Positions 51,955 through 60,590 of a DNA stretch of 64,000 nucleotides are shown piece after piece. Each line of letters starts with the position of its first letter. Position 1 is the first letter of the stretch. Both the position numbers and the translations under genes were made by a program. Under the pieces are notes generated by a model. The model saw nothing but the letters and a program-made list of their open reading frames with translations. It did no database searches and had not been told where the DNA came from. Origin of the DNA: DAIDKA01 sp036267975 (GTDB lineage Bacteria > Pseudomonadota > Gammaproteobacteria > Steroidobacterales > Steroidobacteraceae); contig DATAVA010000022.1 of NCBI GenBank assembly GCA_036267975.1, positions 56,923 through 120,922 on the forward strand, in the 5' to 3' direction.

Positions 51955-52749
51955 GTGCGTCAGTACCTGGATCTCATGCGCCATATCCGCGAACATGGCG
52001 TGCCCAAGGAGGACCGCACCGGCACCGGTACGCTGTCGGTCTTCGGTCACCAGATGCGCTTTGATCTGGGCGCCGGATTCCCGCTGGTCACTACCAAGAA
52101 AGTCCATCTGCGGTCGATCGTGTACGAGCTGCTGTGGTTTCTGCGCGGTGATACCAATGTCGCGTGGCTGCATCAGCACAACGTCAGCATCTGGGATGAG
52201 TGGGCCGGGCCGGATGGGGAACTGGGGCCGGTCTACGGGCGGCAGTGGCGGGCATGGCCTGCGCCGGATGGCCGCACCATCGACCAGATCGGAATCGTAC
52301 TGCAGCAATTGCGGCAATCGCCGGACTCGCGGCGCATCATCGTCAATGCGTGGAATGTGGGCGAACTGGATCGCATGAAGCTGCAACCCTGCCATGCCAT
52401 GTTCCAGTTCTACGTTGCCAAGGGCAAGTTGTCGTGTCACCTCTACCAGCGCAGTGCCGATTTCTTCCTGGGCGTACCGTTCAATATCGCCTCCTACGCA
52501 TTGCTGACGCACATGCTGGCGCAGCAAACCGAACTGGACGTGGGTGAACTGGTATGGACCGGTGGCGACTGTCACCTGTATCTGAATCATCTGGCGCAGG
52601 CCGATGAGCAGTTGTCCCGTGCGCCCCTCGCGTTGCCGCAACTGCGCTTCAAGCGTCGGCCCGCCGATCTTTTCAGCTATGACTATGAGGACTTCGAATT
52701 CGTGAACTATCAACATCACGCGGCGATCAAAGCACCGGTGGCGGTCTGA
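51955..52749 (+). CDS. thyA: Thymidylate synthase
   Basis: The enzyme (264 aa) methylates dUMP to dTMP using methylenetetrahydrofolate. It has EDRTGTGTLSVFG, the nucleophile Cys in QPCHAMFQFY (about residue 145), DRTGTG and QRSADFFLGVPFNIASYA. The length equals E. coli ThyA (264 aa). GTG 51955 is the start. The dihydrofolate it produces is reduced by folA, encoded three genes downstream in the same series. Confidence 0.96.
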   Translation: MRQYLDLMRHIREHGVPKEDRTGTGTLSVFGHQMRFDLGAGFPLVTTKKVHLRSIVYELLWFLRGDTNVAWLHQHNVSIWDEWAGPDGELGPVYGRQWRAWPAPDGRTIDQIGIVLQQLRQSPDSRRIIVNAWNVGELDRMKLQPCHAMFQFYVAKGKLSCHLYQRSADFFLGVPFNIASYALLTHMLAQQTELDVGELVWTGGDCHLYLNHLAQADEQLSRAPLALPQLRFKRRPADLFSYDYEDFEFVNYQHHAAIKAPVAV

Positions 52750-52751
52750 TC

Positions 52752-53351
52752 GTGGCAACCAAGAAATCCAAGCGTAAGGCCACGACCGGCCGCTCCGTCG
52801 ACAAGGATGCGGCGAAGCTGGCGGCACGAGCGGCCAAGCTCATCAAGGTGCGCCGCTCCAAGGTGCATGGTCAGGGAGTGTTCGCACTGCAGCGCATCCG
52901 CAAGGGCACGCGCATCATCGAGTACGTGGGTGATCGCATCTCGCACGCGCGCGCCAATCGCCGCTACGATGATCACGATGCGAACGACAATCATACCTTC
53001 CTGTTTGCGGTCGATCGCAATGTCGTCATCGACGCCACGGTGGATGGCAATGATTCGCGCTTCATCAATCACAGCTGTGACCCGAACTGCGAGTCGAACA
53101 TCGAAAGCCGCCGGGTATTCGTCGATGCCATCAGGACCATCGAACCCGGCGAAGAGCTGAACTACGACTACCAGATCGGCCGCGAGCGCGATGATCCGCC
53201 GAACGTGGATGTGATCTATGCCTGCCGCTGTGGCGCTGAGAACTGCCGCGGCACCATGTTGTGGCCGCCGAAGCGTCCGGCGGTACGCAAGAAAAAGACG
53301 GCTGCGGCGGCCGCCGCGACCAAGCGATCGAGTCCGCGGCGCCGCCGGTGA
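52752..53351 (+). CDS. SET-domain protein-lysine methyltransferase with basic tails
   Basis: The protein (199 aa) contains a compact SET domain: KVHGQGVFA near residue 38, IEYVGDRIS, the SAM-site FINHSCDPNC, and the catalytic-site EELNYDYQ. A post-SET zinc cysteine cluster CRCGAENCRG ends the domain. An N-terminal tail of about 30 residues and the last 25 are rich in Lys, Ala and Arg, resembling histone tails. Bacterial SET proteins methylate lysines of ribosomal, chromatin-like or host proteins; the target here is unknown. It is embedded between thyA (two-base gap) and kup (GTGA overlap), so it is not an isolated insertion. Confidence 0.88.
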   Translation: MATKKSKRKATTGRSVDKDAAKLAARAAKLIKVRRSKVHGQGVFALQRIRKGTRIIEYVGDRISHARANRRYDDHDANDNHTFLFAVDRNVVIDATVDGNDSRFINHSCDPNCESNIESRRVFVDAIRTIEPGEELNYDYQIGRERDDPPNVDVIYACRCGAENCRGTMLWPPKRPAVRKKKTAAAAAATKRSSPRRRR

Positions 53352-55219
53352 GCGAGGCGCGCGCCGAGTCCGACCGTAGACCGGCCCTGGGCGCCGTCGT
53401 TGGCGCCCTGGGTATCGTCTATGGCGATATCGGCACCAGCCCGCTGTACGCCTTCGACCAGTCGCTGAAGGTGGCCGGCTCCTCTGATGCCGGCACGATA
53501 CTCGGCGTGCTCTCCTTGATCTTCTGGTGCCTGGCCATCTCGGTGACGTTGAAGTACGTGATCGTGATGATGAGGGCCGATAACGAGGGCGAGGGCGGTA
53601 TCCTGGCGCTGCTCGCGCTCGCGCAGCGACGGCTGAATCAGATCGGCTCCTGGCCGCGCATTGCGGTCAACCTGGCGCTCATCGGCACCGCGCTGTTTTT
53701 CTGCGATGCCCTGATCACACCCGCGATTTCCGTGCTCGGCGCCGTCGAGGGTCTGGAGCTGCTCGATCCGGCGTTCGGTCGCGCGGTGATTCCGGTGACG
53801 CTGGGTGTCATCGTGGCGCTGTTCTGGATTCAGCGCAGTGGCGTCGAGAAAATCGGCCGCGCCTTTGGTCCCATCATGGTCACGTGGTTCATCGCCCTTG
53901 CAGTCACCGGCGTGGCCGCCATCATCAGCGCGCCGGTGGTACTGAAGGCGATCAATCCCGTGTACGCCGTGTCGGTGCTGTTCAACCACCCCGGCATTGC
54001 CCTGGCGCTGATCGGCGCGGTATTCCTGTCGGTCACCGGCGGTGAGGCGTTGTACGCGGACATGGGCCACTTCGGCAAGCAGCCGGTGCGCGTGGCCTGG
54101 TTCTCGCTGGTCTGGCCGGCGCTGCTGCTCAATTACATGGGCCAGGGCGCGCTGCGACTGCGCGGCGGCGGAGCCGAACATGCCATGTACGCGCTCGTGC
54201 CCCAAATGGTGCTGCCGTTGATGGTGGTGCTGGCCACCGCGGCCTCGGTGATTGCTTCGCAGGCGGTTATCTCCGGTGCGTTTTCCGTGGCACGTCAGGC
54301 CATCCAGCTGGATCTGCTGCCGCGCATGCGCGTCCTGCAGACCTCGGCCCATGAACAGGGCCAGATCTACGTGCCGATCGTCAACCTGCTGCTGTTCGTA
54401 TTCGTGTGCGCCTTCGTGCTGGGCTTCGGATCCTCCGATGCCCTCGGCGGTGCATACGGCGCTGCGGTAGTTGGTACGATGTTCATCACCACCATCCTCG
54501 GCGCCTTCGTCGCCGTCACCCAGTGGGGCTGGCCGTTATGGGCGGTGGGTGCGCTGTTCAGCGGCCTGTTCTGCCTGGATGGGATCTTCGTGGTGGGCAA
54601 CATGACCAAGATACCCGCCGGCGGCTGGGTGCCCCTGACGCTGGCGATGTGTCTGTACGGGGTGTTCTCGACCTGGCGCTCGGGCCGCGTGGATCTGCGG
54701 CGCGCGCTGGCAGCCCTCGCGCAGCCACTCTCGACCCTGTCGAAGCTGCTCGAGGATGCGTACCGGGTGCCCGGCACCGGGGTGTTCCTCGCCAGCCATC
54801 CTGAATACATCCCGTCCGCGCTGATCCGTAATTTCGAGCACAACAAAATCGTCCACGAACGCATTCTGGTGCTGAATTTCCAGATCATGGACACTCCGCG
54901 CCAGAGCCAGACCGACCGGGCGCGGGTCCAGGAGCTCGCACCTGGCGTCTTCGCCATCACGGCGCGCTTTGGCTTCATGGAGACTCCCGATGTGCGCGAG
55001 GCGCTGCGCGCCTGTCGTTCCCGGGGTCTGCGCGTGTACCTGGAGGACTGCTCCTTCTTCATCGGTCAGCATGTCGTCGTCGCGCGGCCGCGGCCGGGTT
55101 GGCAGGGGCTGAAGCGACGCCTCTTTGCGCGGCTGCAACGGCGCAGCGGCCAGGCCACCGAGTTTTTCCGCATGCCCGTGCGCGATACCGTCATCCTGAA
55201 TACGTCCGTCGAGATCTGA
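53348..55219 (+). CDS. kup: Potassium uptake transporter Kup
   Basis: A 623-residue K+/H+ symporter with 12 predicted transmembrane helices in the first 450 residues and a cytoplasmic C-terminal domain. Family motifs are GALGIVYGDIGTSPLYAF at about 20, ADNEGEGGI and LTGGEALYADMGHFG-like SVTGGEALYADMGHFG. The GTG start overlaps the SET stop; the open frame extends back to 53261 but that part is not conserved. Its TGA overlaps the folA ATG. Confidence 0.95.
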   Translation: MSEARAESDRRPALGAVVGALGIVYGDIGTSPLYAFDQSLKVAGSSDAGTILGVLSLIFWCLAISVTLKYVIVMMRADNEGEGGILALLALAQRRLNQIGSWPRIAVNLALIGTALFFCDALITPAISVLGAVEGLELLDPAFGRAVIPVTLGVIVALFWIQRSGVEKIGRAFGPIMVTWFIALAVTGVAAIISAPVVLKAINPVYAVSVLFNHPGIALALIGAVFLSVTGGEALYADMGHFGKQPVRVAWFSLVWPALLLNYMGQGALRLRGGGAEHAMYALVPQMVLPLMVVLATAASVIASQAVISGAFSVARQAIQLDLLPRMRVLQTSAHEQGQIYVPIVNLLLFVFVCAFVLGFGSSDALGGAYGAAVVGTMFITTILGAFVAVTQWGWPLWAVGALFSGLFCLDGIFVVGNMTKIPAGGWVPLTLAMCLYGVFSTWRSGRVDLRRALAALAQPLSTLSKLLEDAYRVPGTGVFLASHPEYIPSALIRNFEHNKIVHERILVLNFQIMDTPRQSQTDRARVQELAPGVFAITARFGFMETPDVREALRACRSRGLRVYLEDCSFFIGQHVVVARPRPGWQGLKRRLFARLQRRSGQATEFFRMPVRDTVILNTSVEI

Positions 55220-55728
55220 TGGCTGCTGCTGCCGCTCCGCTGATTGCGCTGCTCGTCGCGGCCACCGAGAATGCCGTGATCGGCCGTGACAACGGAATGC
55301 CGTGGCATCTGCCGGATGACCTGAAGCACTTCAAAGCCCTGACGTTGGCTAAGCCGGTACTCATGGGGCGCAGGACCTTCGATTCCATTGGCAGGCCGCT
55401 GCCCGGGCGTACGAATCTGGTGTTGACGCGCAGCGCCGGCTGGTCGATGCCGGGGGTCACCGTGGTGCCGGATCTGGATGCCGCGATCCGTGCTGCCGGA
55501 TGCGCCCCCGAGCTGGTCGTGGCCGGCGGTGCGCAGGTCTATGCGCTGGCGCTGCCGCGCGCCACTCGTATCTATCTGACGCGAATTCACGCTGTCATCG
55601 AAGGCGACACCCGGATGCCGGAAATCACTGACAGCGAGTGGCACGAGACTTCGCGTGAACTGCATCCGAGCGATGCACGTCATCCTTATGCCATGAGTTT
55701 CGTTACACTGGAGAGGCATCCGGCGTAG
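55219..55728 (+). CDS. folA: Dihydrofolate reductase
   Basis: The protein (169 aa) reduces dihydrofolate with NADPH. Features: VIGRDNGMPWHLPDDLKHFK with the active-site Asp/Trp, MGRRTFDSIGRPLPGR, and VVAGGAQVYAL with the Gly-Gly cofactor loop. thyA and folA in one series restore tetrahydrofolate after thymidylate synthesis. The ATG is shared with the kup stop (TGATGG). Confidence 0.95.
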   Translation: MAAAAAPLIALLVAATENAVIGRDNGMPWHLPDDLKHFKALTLAKPVLMGRRTFDSIGRPLPGRTNLVLTRSAGWSMPGVTVVPDLDAAIRAAGCAPELVVAGGAQVYALALPRATRIYLTRIHAVIEGDTRMPEITDSEWHETSRELHPSDARHPYAMSFVTLERHPA

Positions 55729-55756
55729 CAGGGCTGAAGAGGAATCCTTTCGAACC

Positions 55757-56371
55757 ATGCAGGCCCTATTCGTACATGGCATGGGCCGCTCCCCGATTTC
55801 GGGTTGGGCGTTGCTGCGGCGGCTGCGCCGTGCGGGGCTGGACACGCACACGTTCGGACACATGGTCAGCAACGAGAATTTCGCCGCCATCGTCGCGCGC
55901 CTGACGACGCGACTTAGCCAGATCGCCGCGAGCGGCGACTACATAGTGATCGGCCATTCCCTGGGCGGCGTGCTGCTGCGGGCGGCGCTGCGAACCCTGC
56001 CGCGCACGGTTCGTCGCCCAACGCGGTTATTCCTGCTCGGTTCCCCCGTGCGGTTTTCCACGGTGGCGGCGCGCATGGCGTCCAATCCGCTCTACCGCCT
56101 GCTGACGGGGGACAGCGGGTTGATGCTTGGTTCTGCGCAGCGCATGGGCGACATCGGCGTTCCCGCCGTGCCCGTCACCGCCGTCGTGGGCGTGCGGGGC
56201 TGGTCGCTGGTTTCGGGGTTGCTGCCAAGCGAGGTCAACGACGGTGTCGTGACCGTTTCCGAAGCCAGTGCCCCCTGGCTGACCGATGTCGTGCGGGTAC
56301 CCGTGACCCATACCTTTCTGCCCTCTGATAGCCGCGTGTCCGCGCTAATATTGGAACGATTGCAGAATTAG
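55757..56371 (+). CDS. Alpha/beta fold hydrolase, lipase-like
   Basis: A 204-residue cytoplasmic hydrolase of the esterase/lipase type. The oxyanion segment is LFVHGMGRSP, the nucleophile Ser is in IGHSLGGVLL (near residue 76), and the C-terminal His is in VTHTFLPSD. The catalytic Asp is probably the one in EVNDGVV. There is no signal peptide. The substrate is unknown. It lies 28 bases after folA and 15 before the peptidase E gene. Confidence 0.83.
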   Translation: MQALFVHGMGRSPISGWALLRRLRRAGLDTHTFGHMVSNENFAAIVARLTTRLSQIAASGDYIVIGHSLGGVLLRAALRTLPRTVRRPTRLFLLGSPVRFSTVAARMASNPLYRLLTGDSGLMLGSAQRMGDIGVPAVPVTAVVGVRGWSLVSGLLPSEVNDGVVTVSEASAPWLTDVVRVPVTHTFLPSDSRVSALILERLQN

Positions 56372-56386
56372 AGGGCGTGTTGGCTT

Positions 56387-57118
56387 GTGAAGCGCATCCT
56401 GGCGTTGGGGGGTGGCGGATTCCTGATGGAAAACCGCCATTCGCCGATCGATCAATACATCGTGAAACTCACCGGGCAGGTGAGGCCGCGGATTTGCTTC
56501 GTAGCCACCCCCAGCGGCGATCTTCCCGACGACATTGACAGGTTCTATGAGGCGTACGGCTCGCTCGACTGCGAGCCTGTGCATCTCGCCTTCTTCCGCA
56601 AGCCCGCCCCCGGTGCCATCGCGCTGTCGAGCATCGCAGACACACTGCTCGGCATGGATGCCATCTATGTCGGTGGCGGCAATACCCGCTCCGCTCTGGG
56701 CGTGTGGCGCGAATGGGGCTTGCCCGAGATATTCCAGCGGGCGCTGCTGTCAGGCGTGCTGCTGTGCGGAATGAGCGCCGGGGCGATCTGCTGGTTCGAA
56801 AGCGGACTGACGGACTCGGTATGGGGGGCCGGCCCGCTGCATCCCCTGCGCTGCCTGGGCTTCCTGGCTGGCGCCTGCAGCGTCCACTATCACTCCGACC
56901 CGCTGCGCAAAACCATGCTGCATGAGCTGGTCGCCGCACGCGCAAGCGGTGAGGGGATCGGGATCGATGACTATGCCGGTGTACTGTACGAGGATGGGCG
57001 CATCGCCAAGGTCCTGAGCTGGCGACGCGGTGCCGCGGCACACCTCCTCGTGTTTCGCGATCGGCAGCTGGTCGAAGAGCTGCTGCCCGGCGAAAGCGTA
57101 CGGCAGTTATGCAAATAG
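56387..57118 (+). CDS. Peptidase E-like (S51, class I glutamine amidotransferase-like) protein
   Basis: The protein (243 aa) has the PepE/cyanophycinase fold: ILALGGGGF at the start, ICFVATPSGD, AIYVGGGNT and the nucleophile Ser in LLCGMSAGAICW, with His in VHYHSDP. Peptidase E cleaves Asp-X dipeptides; related proteins act as cyanophycinases. The GTG start at 56387 gives the expected length. Confidence 0.87.
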   Translation: MKRILALGGGGFLMENRHSPIDQYIVKLTGQVRPRICFVATPSGDLPDDIDRFYEAYGSLDCEPVHLAFFRKPAPGAIALSSIADTLLGMDAIYVGGGNTRSALGVWREWGLPEIFQRALLSGVLLCGMSAGAICWFESGLTDSVWGAGPLHPLRCLGFLAGACSVHYHSDPLRKTMLHELVAARASGEGIGIDDYAGVLYEDGRIAKVLSWRRGAAAHLLVFRDRQLVEELLPGESVRQLCK

Positions 57119-57122
57119 CCTT

Positions 57123-57365
57123 ATGAACGAACCCGAACAGTACTGGTTTGCGGCCAAGCGCTACGGCTGGGGTTGGGGCCTGCCGTTGCGATGGCAAGGA
57201 TGGGTGGTTCTCATCGTGTGGTTGGCCCTGCTGGTTGCAGCTGCGCTGCGCCTGATGCCGGTCCATCCGCTCGCCTTCCTGGCATTTGCGCTCCTGATGG
57301 CGGCGCTTCTCACGTTCATCTGTTATCTCACCGGGGAGCCGCCCCGCTGGCGGTGGGGCGATTGA
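57123..57365 (+). CDS. Small two-helix membrane protein
   Basis: An 80-residue protein opening with YWFAAKRYGWGWGLP, followed by two transmembrane helices (about 27-43 and 48-68) and a short tail ending in PPRWRWGD. The aromatic N-terminus and RWRWG end recur in small proteobacterial membrane proteins of unknown function. ATG 57123 follows the peptidase E stop by four bases. Confidence 0.72.
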   Translation: MNEPEQYWFAAKRYGWGWGLPLRWQGWVVLIVWLALLVAAALRLMPVHPLAFLAFALLMAALLTFICYLTGEPPRWRWGD

Positions 57366-57423
57366 AACGCGCCGCACCACCCGGGGCGCTATCATTGGCG
57401 GCTCGCAACGGAAGGCATTCGGC

Positions 57424-57717
57424 ATGAACAAGGCGTATTGGATTTCGGCGTATCGGGCGATACACGACGAGGCGGCCGTCGCGGCCTACGCGAAGTTGGC
57501 CGGTCCGGCATTGCTCGCCGCGGGCGGCCGCTTCCTCGCGCGCGGCAGTCCGGCGCGAGTCTACGAAAGCGGCCTGCAGCAGCGCACCGTCATCATTGAG
57601 TTCGACAGCCTCGCGCAGGCGCTTGCCGCCCATGACAGTCCCGAGTATCAGCAGGCGCTGCGCGTACTGGGCAAGGGCGCCGATCGTGATATGCGCATCG
57701 TCGAGGGCGCTGGATAA
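57424..57717 (+). CDS. DUF1330 domain protein
   Basis: The protein (97 aa) has the DUF1330 pattern: KAYWISAYRAIHDEAAVAAYAKLAGPAL, the RVYESGLQQRTVIIEFDSLAQALAAHDSPEYQ region and a short end. This ferredoxin-like dimeric fold is common and functionally undefined. The TspO-SnoaL fusion begins five bases after its stop. Confidence 0.88.
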   Translation: MNKAYWISAYRAIHDEAAVAAYAKLAGPALLAAGGRFLARGSPARVYESGLQQRTVIIEFDSLAQALAAHDSPEYQQALRVLGKGADRDMRIVEGAG

Positions 57718-57722
57718 AAGCC

Positions 57723-58646
57723 GTGGATTCAAAGCAGCGACAGCTCCTCGGGCTGGCCGGATGGTTGGCGACCAGCTTCGCCGCAGCCGCGATCGGTGCG
57801 GTGGCTTCGATTCACGCGAAGTCCATTTACGGTCAACTGGTCCAACCCGCATGGGCACCCGCAGCGACGATCTTCGGGCCGGTCTGGACAGTGCTGTACG
57901 CGATGATGGGTGTCGCGGCGTGGCTGGTGTGGCGGTCCGGGGGGTTCCGTGGCAATCGGCTGGCGCTGGGCCTGTTTCTGGCACAGCTGGTGCTCAATGC
58001 ACGCTGGAGCTGGCTGTTCTTCGTATGGCATCAGGGTGCGCTCGCCCTGATTGACATCGCGGTGCTGTGGCTGCTGATCGCACCGACCGTGGGTCTGTTC
58101 TGGCGCGTGCGTGCCGCGGCCGGCCTGTTGCTCATTCCCTATCTGGCGTGGGTCAGTTTTGCGTGCGCATTGAATTATTCAATCTGGCAGCTCAATCCGG
58201 GAATTCTGGGCCCGACGCATGTCAGCCTGAGGCAGGCCATGGCCGGTACCGCCGCGAACGTGGACGCCCATATGGTGCACCAGGCGTATGTCGCGGCAAT
58301 CAATTCCAACAATCTGGACGCCGTGCTCGGCATGTTGACCGATGATGTCGTCTTCATGCCGCCGAACGACACGCCACGCATCGGCAAGCGCGCGGTTCGT
58401 CCCTGGATCGCCGCATACCTGCGCACCTACCGCACGCATTGGGACAAACCCGTTCAGGAGTTCGTCGTCAGCGGCGATTGGGCGTTTGAGCGCTATGCGT
58501 ATACGTCCACCGGTACGCCGCTGCAGGGCGGGGCGCCGCGGGTGGATACCGGATGGGGCTTCGTGGTCTACCACCACGATGATGATGGCAACTGGCGCGT
58601 GGCGCGCGATGCATGGGGGTCAGATCATGCTGCCCCGATCAGGTAA
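57723..58646 (+). CDS. TspO/MBR protein fused to a SnoaL-like domain
   Basis: The 307-residue protein joins two families. Residues 1-158 form a complete five-helix TspO with QPAWAPAATIFGPVWTVLY (41-59), LNARWSWLFFVWHQ (91-104) and PYLAWVSFACALNYSIWQLNP (139-159). After a 20-residue linker, residues 181-302 form a SnoaL/NTF2-like domain: VHQAYVAAINSNNLDAVLGMLTDDVVFMPPN, RPWIAAYL, and WGFVVYHHDDDGNWRVARDAWGSD. TspO proteins bind porphyrins and steroids in membranes; SnoaL-like folds bind small hydrophobic ligands or catalyse isomerisation. GTG 57723 is the start. The reading is continuous with no stop between the halves. Confidence 0.8.
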   Translation: MDSKQRQLLGLAGWLATSFAAAAIGAVASIHAKSIYGQLVQPAWAPAATIFGPVWTVLYAMMGVAAWLVWRSGGFRGNRLALGLFLAQLVLNARWSWLFFVWHQGALALIDIAVLWLLIAPTVGLFWRVRAAAGLLLIPYLAWVSFACALNYSIWQLNPGILGPTHVSLRQAMAGTAANVDAHMVHQAYVAAINSNNLDAVLGMLTDDVVFMPPNDTPRIGKRAVRPWIAAYLRTYRTHWDKPVQEFVVSGDWAFERYAYTSTGTPLQGGAPRVDTGWGFVVYHHDDDGNWRVARDAWGSDHAAPIR

Positions 58647-58676
58647 GGATCACCGCGTCTCCTGCGAGGCCCAAGC

Positions 58677-58874
58677 TTATAGCTGGTACGCGACCAGGGC
58701 TGCGACTTCCGTCTCCGCTTCGAGCCAATCTGATGCTTCCTGGCCCGGTGCAAATCCGCGGCGCTGGGCCCTGAAATAGGCCGCTGTTGCGATCCACTGC
58801 TGTCGCTCCTCGGCCGTTACCCGCGGCTGCACGCAGAAGCGGAGCGGATCGAAATTGGGTGGCATGGCTGTCAT
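58677..58874 (-). CDS. DUF2934-like small protein
   Basis: A 65-residue protein with RQQWIATAAYFRAQRRGFAPGQEASDWLEAETEV, which matches the short DUF2934 helix-loop pattern (AY-x-RAxxRG, then DWLxAE). No transmembrane segment or signal is present. GGAG lies about 11 bases before ATG 58874; Met4 (58865) is an alternative. The function is unknown. About 110 bases without a gene separate it from the MaoC gene. Confidence 0.62.
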   Translation of the reverse strand: MTAMPPNFDPLRFCVQPRVTAEERQQWIATAAYFRAQRRGFAPGQEASDWLEAETEVAALVAYQL

Positions 58875-58988
58875 ACGAAGGATCTCCGCTGATAGCGTAT
58901 AAATAACATCCGCATTCCTGCTGGGTTGTAGGTTTCAGGCCGGAGGTGTCTGACAGATAAATCCGACAATGGGGGCCGGACTGCGGGC

Positions 58989-59471
58989 TTATGTCCGACG
59001 TGCAACGACGAGGTTGGCGGTCATGAGCTGCACGACCTCGCCGCGCTGATTGTGCGTGGCGCTGCGGATGGTGACGATGCCGCGTTCCGGGCGCGATCGC
59101 GACGGCCTGACAGCCAGGACTTCGCTCTCGACATGCAAGGTATCGCCGGGGCGGGTCGGCAGCGGCCATTTGATTTCGCCGCTCGCGCCGACGACGCCGC
59201 CGGCCAGCCGTGGCCCCGTGGTGACCAGCAGGCGCATGGTCACCGCGGCGGTATGCCAGCCACTCGCCGCCAGCGCGCCGAACAGGCTGTGCTGCGCCGC
59301 TTCTTCTGAAAGATGGAACGGCTGCGGATCGAACTGGGCGGCGAATTCCTTGATCTGTGTCGCGGTCATGGCTTGGCTGCCGGTCGTGAAGCGCTGGCCC
59401 ACCTGCAGATCATCCAGATAGAACAATGGTCGCTGCGTGCCGTTTGCGATTGGATCTGGTGAGTTTTCCAT
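58989..59471 (-). CDS. MaoC family dehydratase
   Basis: The 160-residue hot-dog-fold protein has FDPQPFHLSEEAAQHSLFGALAASGWHTAA, in which the Asp and His of the hydratase site are conserved (about residues 46 and 51). MaoC-like enzymes hydrate enoyl-thioesters. I chose ATG 59471; the open frame reaches 59570 but crosses into the divergent methyltransferase start. The start-to-start gap of 82 bases must hold both promoters. Confidence 0.87.
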   Translation of the reverse strand: MENSPDPIANGTQRPLFYLDDLQVGQRFTTGSQAMTATQIKEFAAQFDPQPFHLSEEAAQHSLFGALAASGWHTAAVTMRLLVTTGPRLAGGVVGASGEIKWPLPTRPGDTLHVESEVLAVRPSRSRPERGIVTIRSATHNQRGEVVQLMTANLVVARRT

Positions 59472-59553
59472 GCTCGTCGGGCCCCCATCGGTTGCAGGGG
59501 CCGATGATTGCGCTGTATCGGGTTGGGGCGCAATTTCATTAGAATCATCGCAG

Positions 59554-60201
59554 ATGAATGAGCCACCCACTGATCCGGCACTGGTCTCGGCCAGGACGCT
59601 CGCGCACTACAACGAGCGTGCCGCCGAATTCTGGACGGGCACGCGCGACCACGATGTGCAGCAGAACATCGCGGCGCTGCTGCGCCATATCGCGGCAGCG
59701 CCACCGCTGCGCATACTCGATTTCGGTTGCGGCCCTGGTCGGGATCTCGCGGCCTTCCGGGCCCTGGGCCATGAGCCGACCGGTGTCGAAGGCTCCCCGA
59801 TCTTTGCCGCCATGGCCCGCCGGCACAGTGGCTGTGAAGTATGGGAGCAGGATTTCCTGGCACTTGAGCTGCCCCACGCTCACTTCCATGGGATTTTCGC
59901 CAATGCCTCGCTGTTTCACGTGCCGCGCCGCGAACTGCCACGGGTGCTGGCCGAATTGCATGCGGCGCTGCAGCCCGATGGCGTGCTCTTCACCTCGAAC
60001 CCACGCGGGAATAATGAGGAGGGCTGGAATCGCGGTCGCTATGGGGTGTACCACGATCTGCAGTCGTGGCGGGCCTTCCTGGACGCGGCGGCGTTCGCAG
60101 AACTTGAGCATTACTTTCGTCCGCCCGGCTTGCCGCTCGAACAACAGCCCTGGCTGGCAAGCGTTTGGCGCAAGTGCGGTGCACTGGAGGAACTGGCATG
60201 A
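59554..60201 (+). CDS. Class I SAM-dependent methyltransferase
   Basis: A 215-residue methyltransferase with HYNERAAEFWTGTRDHDV at the N-terminus, SAM motif ILDFGCGPGRDL (about 54-65), then VEGSP, WEQDFLAL and FANASLFHVP. The last is the DUF-type methyltransferase pattern of small tellurite-resistance/UbiE-like enzymes. The substrate is unknown. The SnoaL gene starts within its last four bases (ATGA). Confidence 0.85.
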   Translation: MNEPPTDPALVSARTLAHYNERAAEFWTGTRDHDVQQNIAALLRHIAAAPPLRILDFGCGPGRDLAAFRALGHEPTGVEGSPIFAAMARRHSGCEVWEQDFLALELPHAHFHGIFANASLFHVPRRELPRVLAELHAALQPDGVLFTSNPRGNNEEGWNRGRYGVYHDLQSWRAFLDAAAFAELEHYFRPPGLPLEQQPWLASVWRKCGALEELA

Positions 60202-60590
60202 ACGGTGATGAACAGGCGATCCGGGCACTCATCGCGACCTGGATTCGCGCGGCCGAAGCGGGCGACGCGGAACGCGTGCTCGGCCTCCTCGCCGATGACG
60301 TGGTCTTTCTGACGCCGGGCGCGCCGCCGATGCGCAAACCCGCCTTCGCGGCAGCGCAGCACGCTTTGCAGGAGGTTCAGCTGCGCATCACCAGCGCGAT
60401 CCAGGAAATCAGGATCCTGGGCGAGTGGGCGTACTGTTGGAACCGCCTCACCGTGGTCATGACGCCCCGCGTCGGGGGCAGCCCCGTCACCCGTGCTGGA
60501 GACTCGCTGTCGATTCTGCAAAAGAAATCGGACTCGTGGCTGCTGGTGCGCGATGCGAACCTGGTCACCGCTGCCAGTCCCGTGCAATGA
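60198..60590 (+). CDS. SnoaL/DUF4440-like protein (SgcJ/EcaC family)
   Basis: The protein (130 aa) shows the NTF2-like pattern: EQAIRALIATWIRAAEAGDAERVLGLLADDVVFLTPG, then the central ILGEWAYCWNRLTV and DSWLLVRDANLV. These are small-ligand-binding or isomerase folds of mostly unknown role. A related domain is fused to TspO 1.6 kb upstream. It overlaps both neighbours by four bases each. Confidence 0.85.
   Translation: MNGDEQAIRALIATWIRAAEAGDAERVLGLLADDVVFLTPGAPPMRKPAFAAAQHALQEVQLRITSAIQEIRILGEWAYCWNRLTVVMTPRVGGSPVTRAGDSLSILQKKSDSWLLVRDANLVTAASPVQ

Noticed and set aside
53216..54352. 378-residue His/Gln/Arg-rich open frame on the minus strand
   Set aside because: Antisense to kup; low-complexity shadow of a membrane protein gene.
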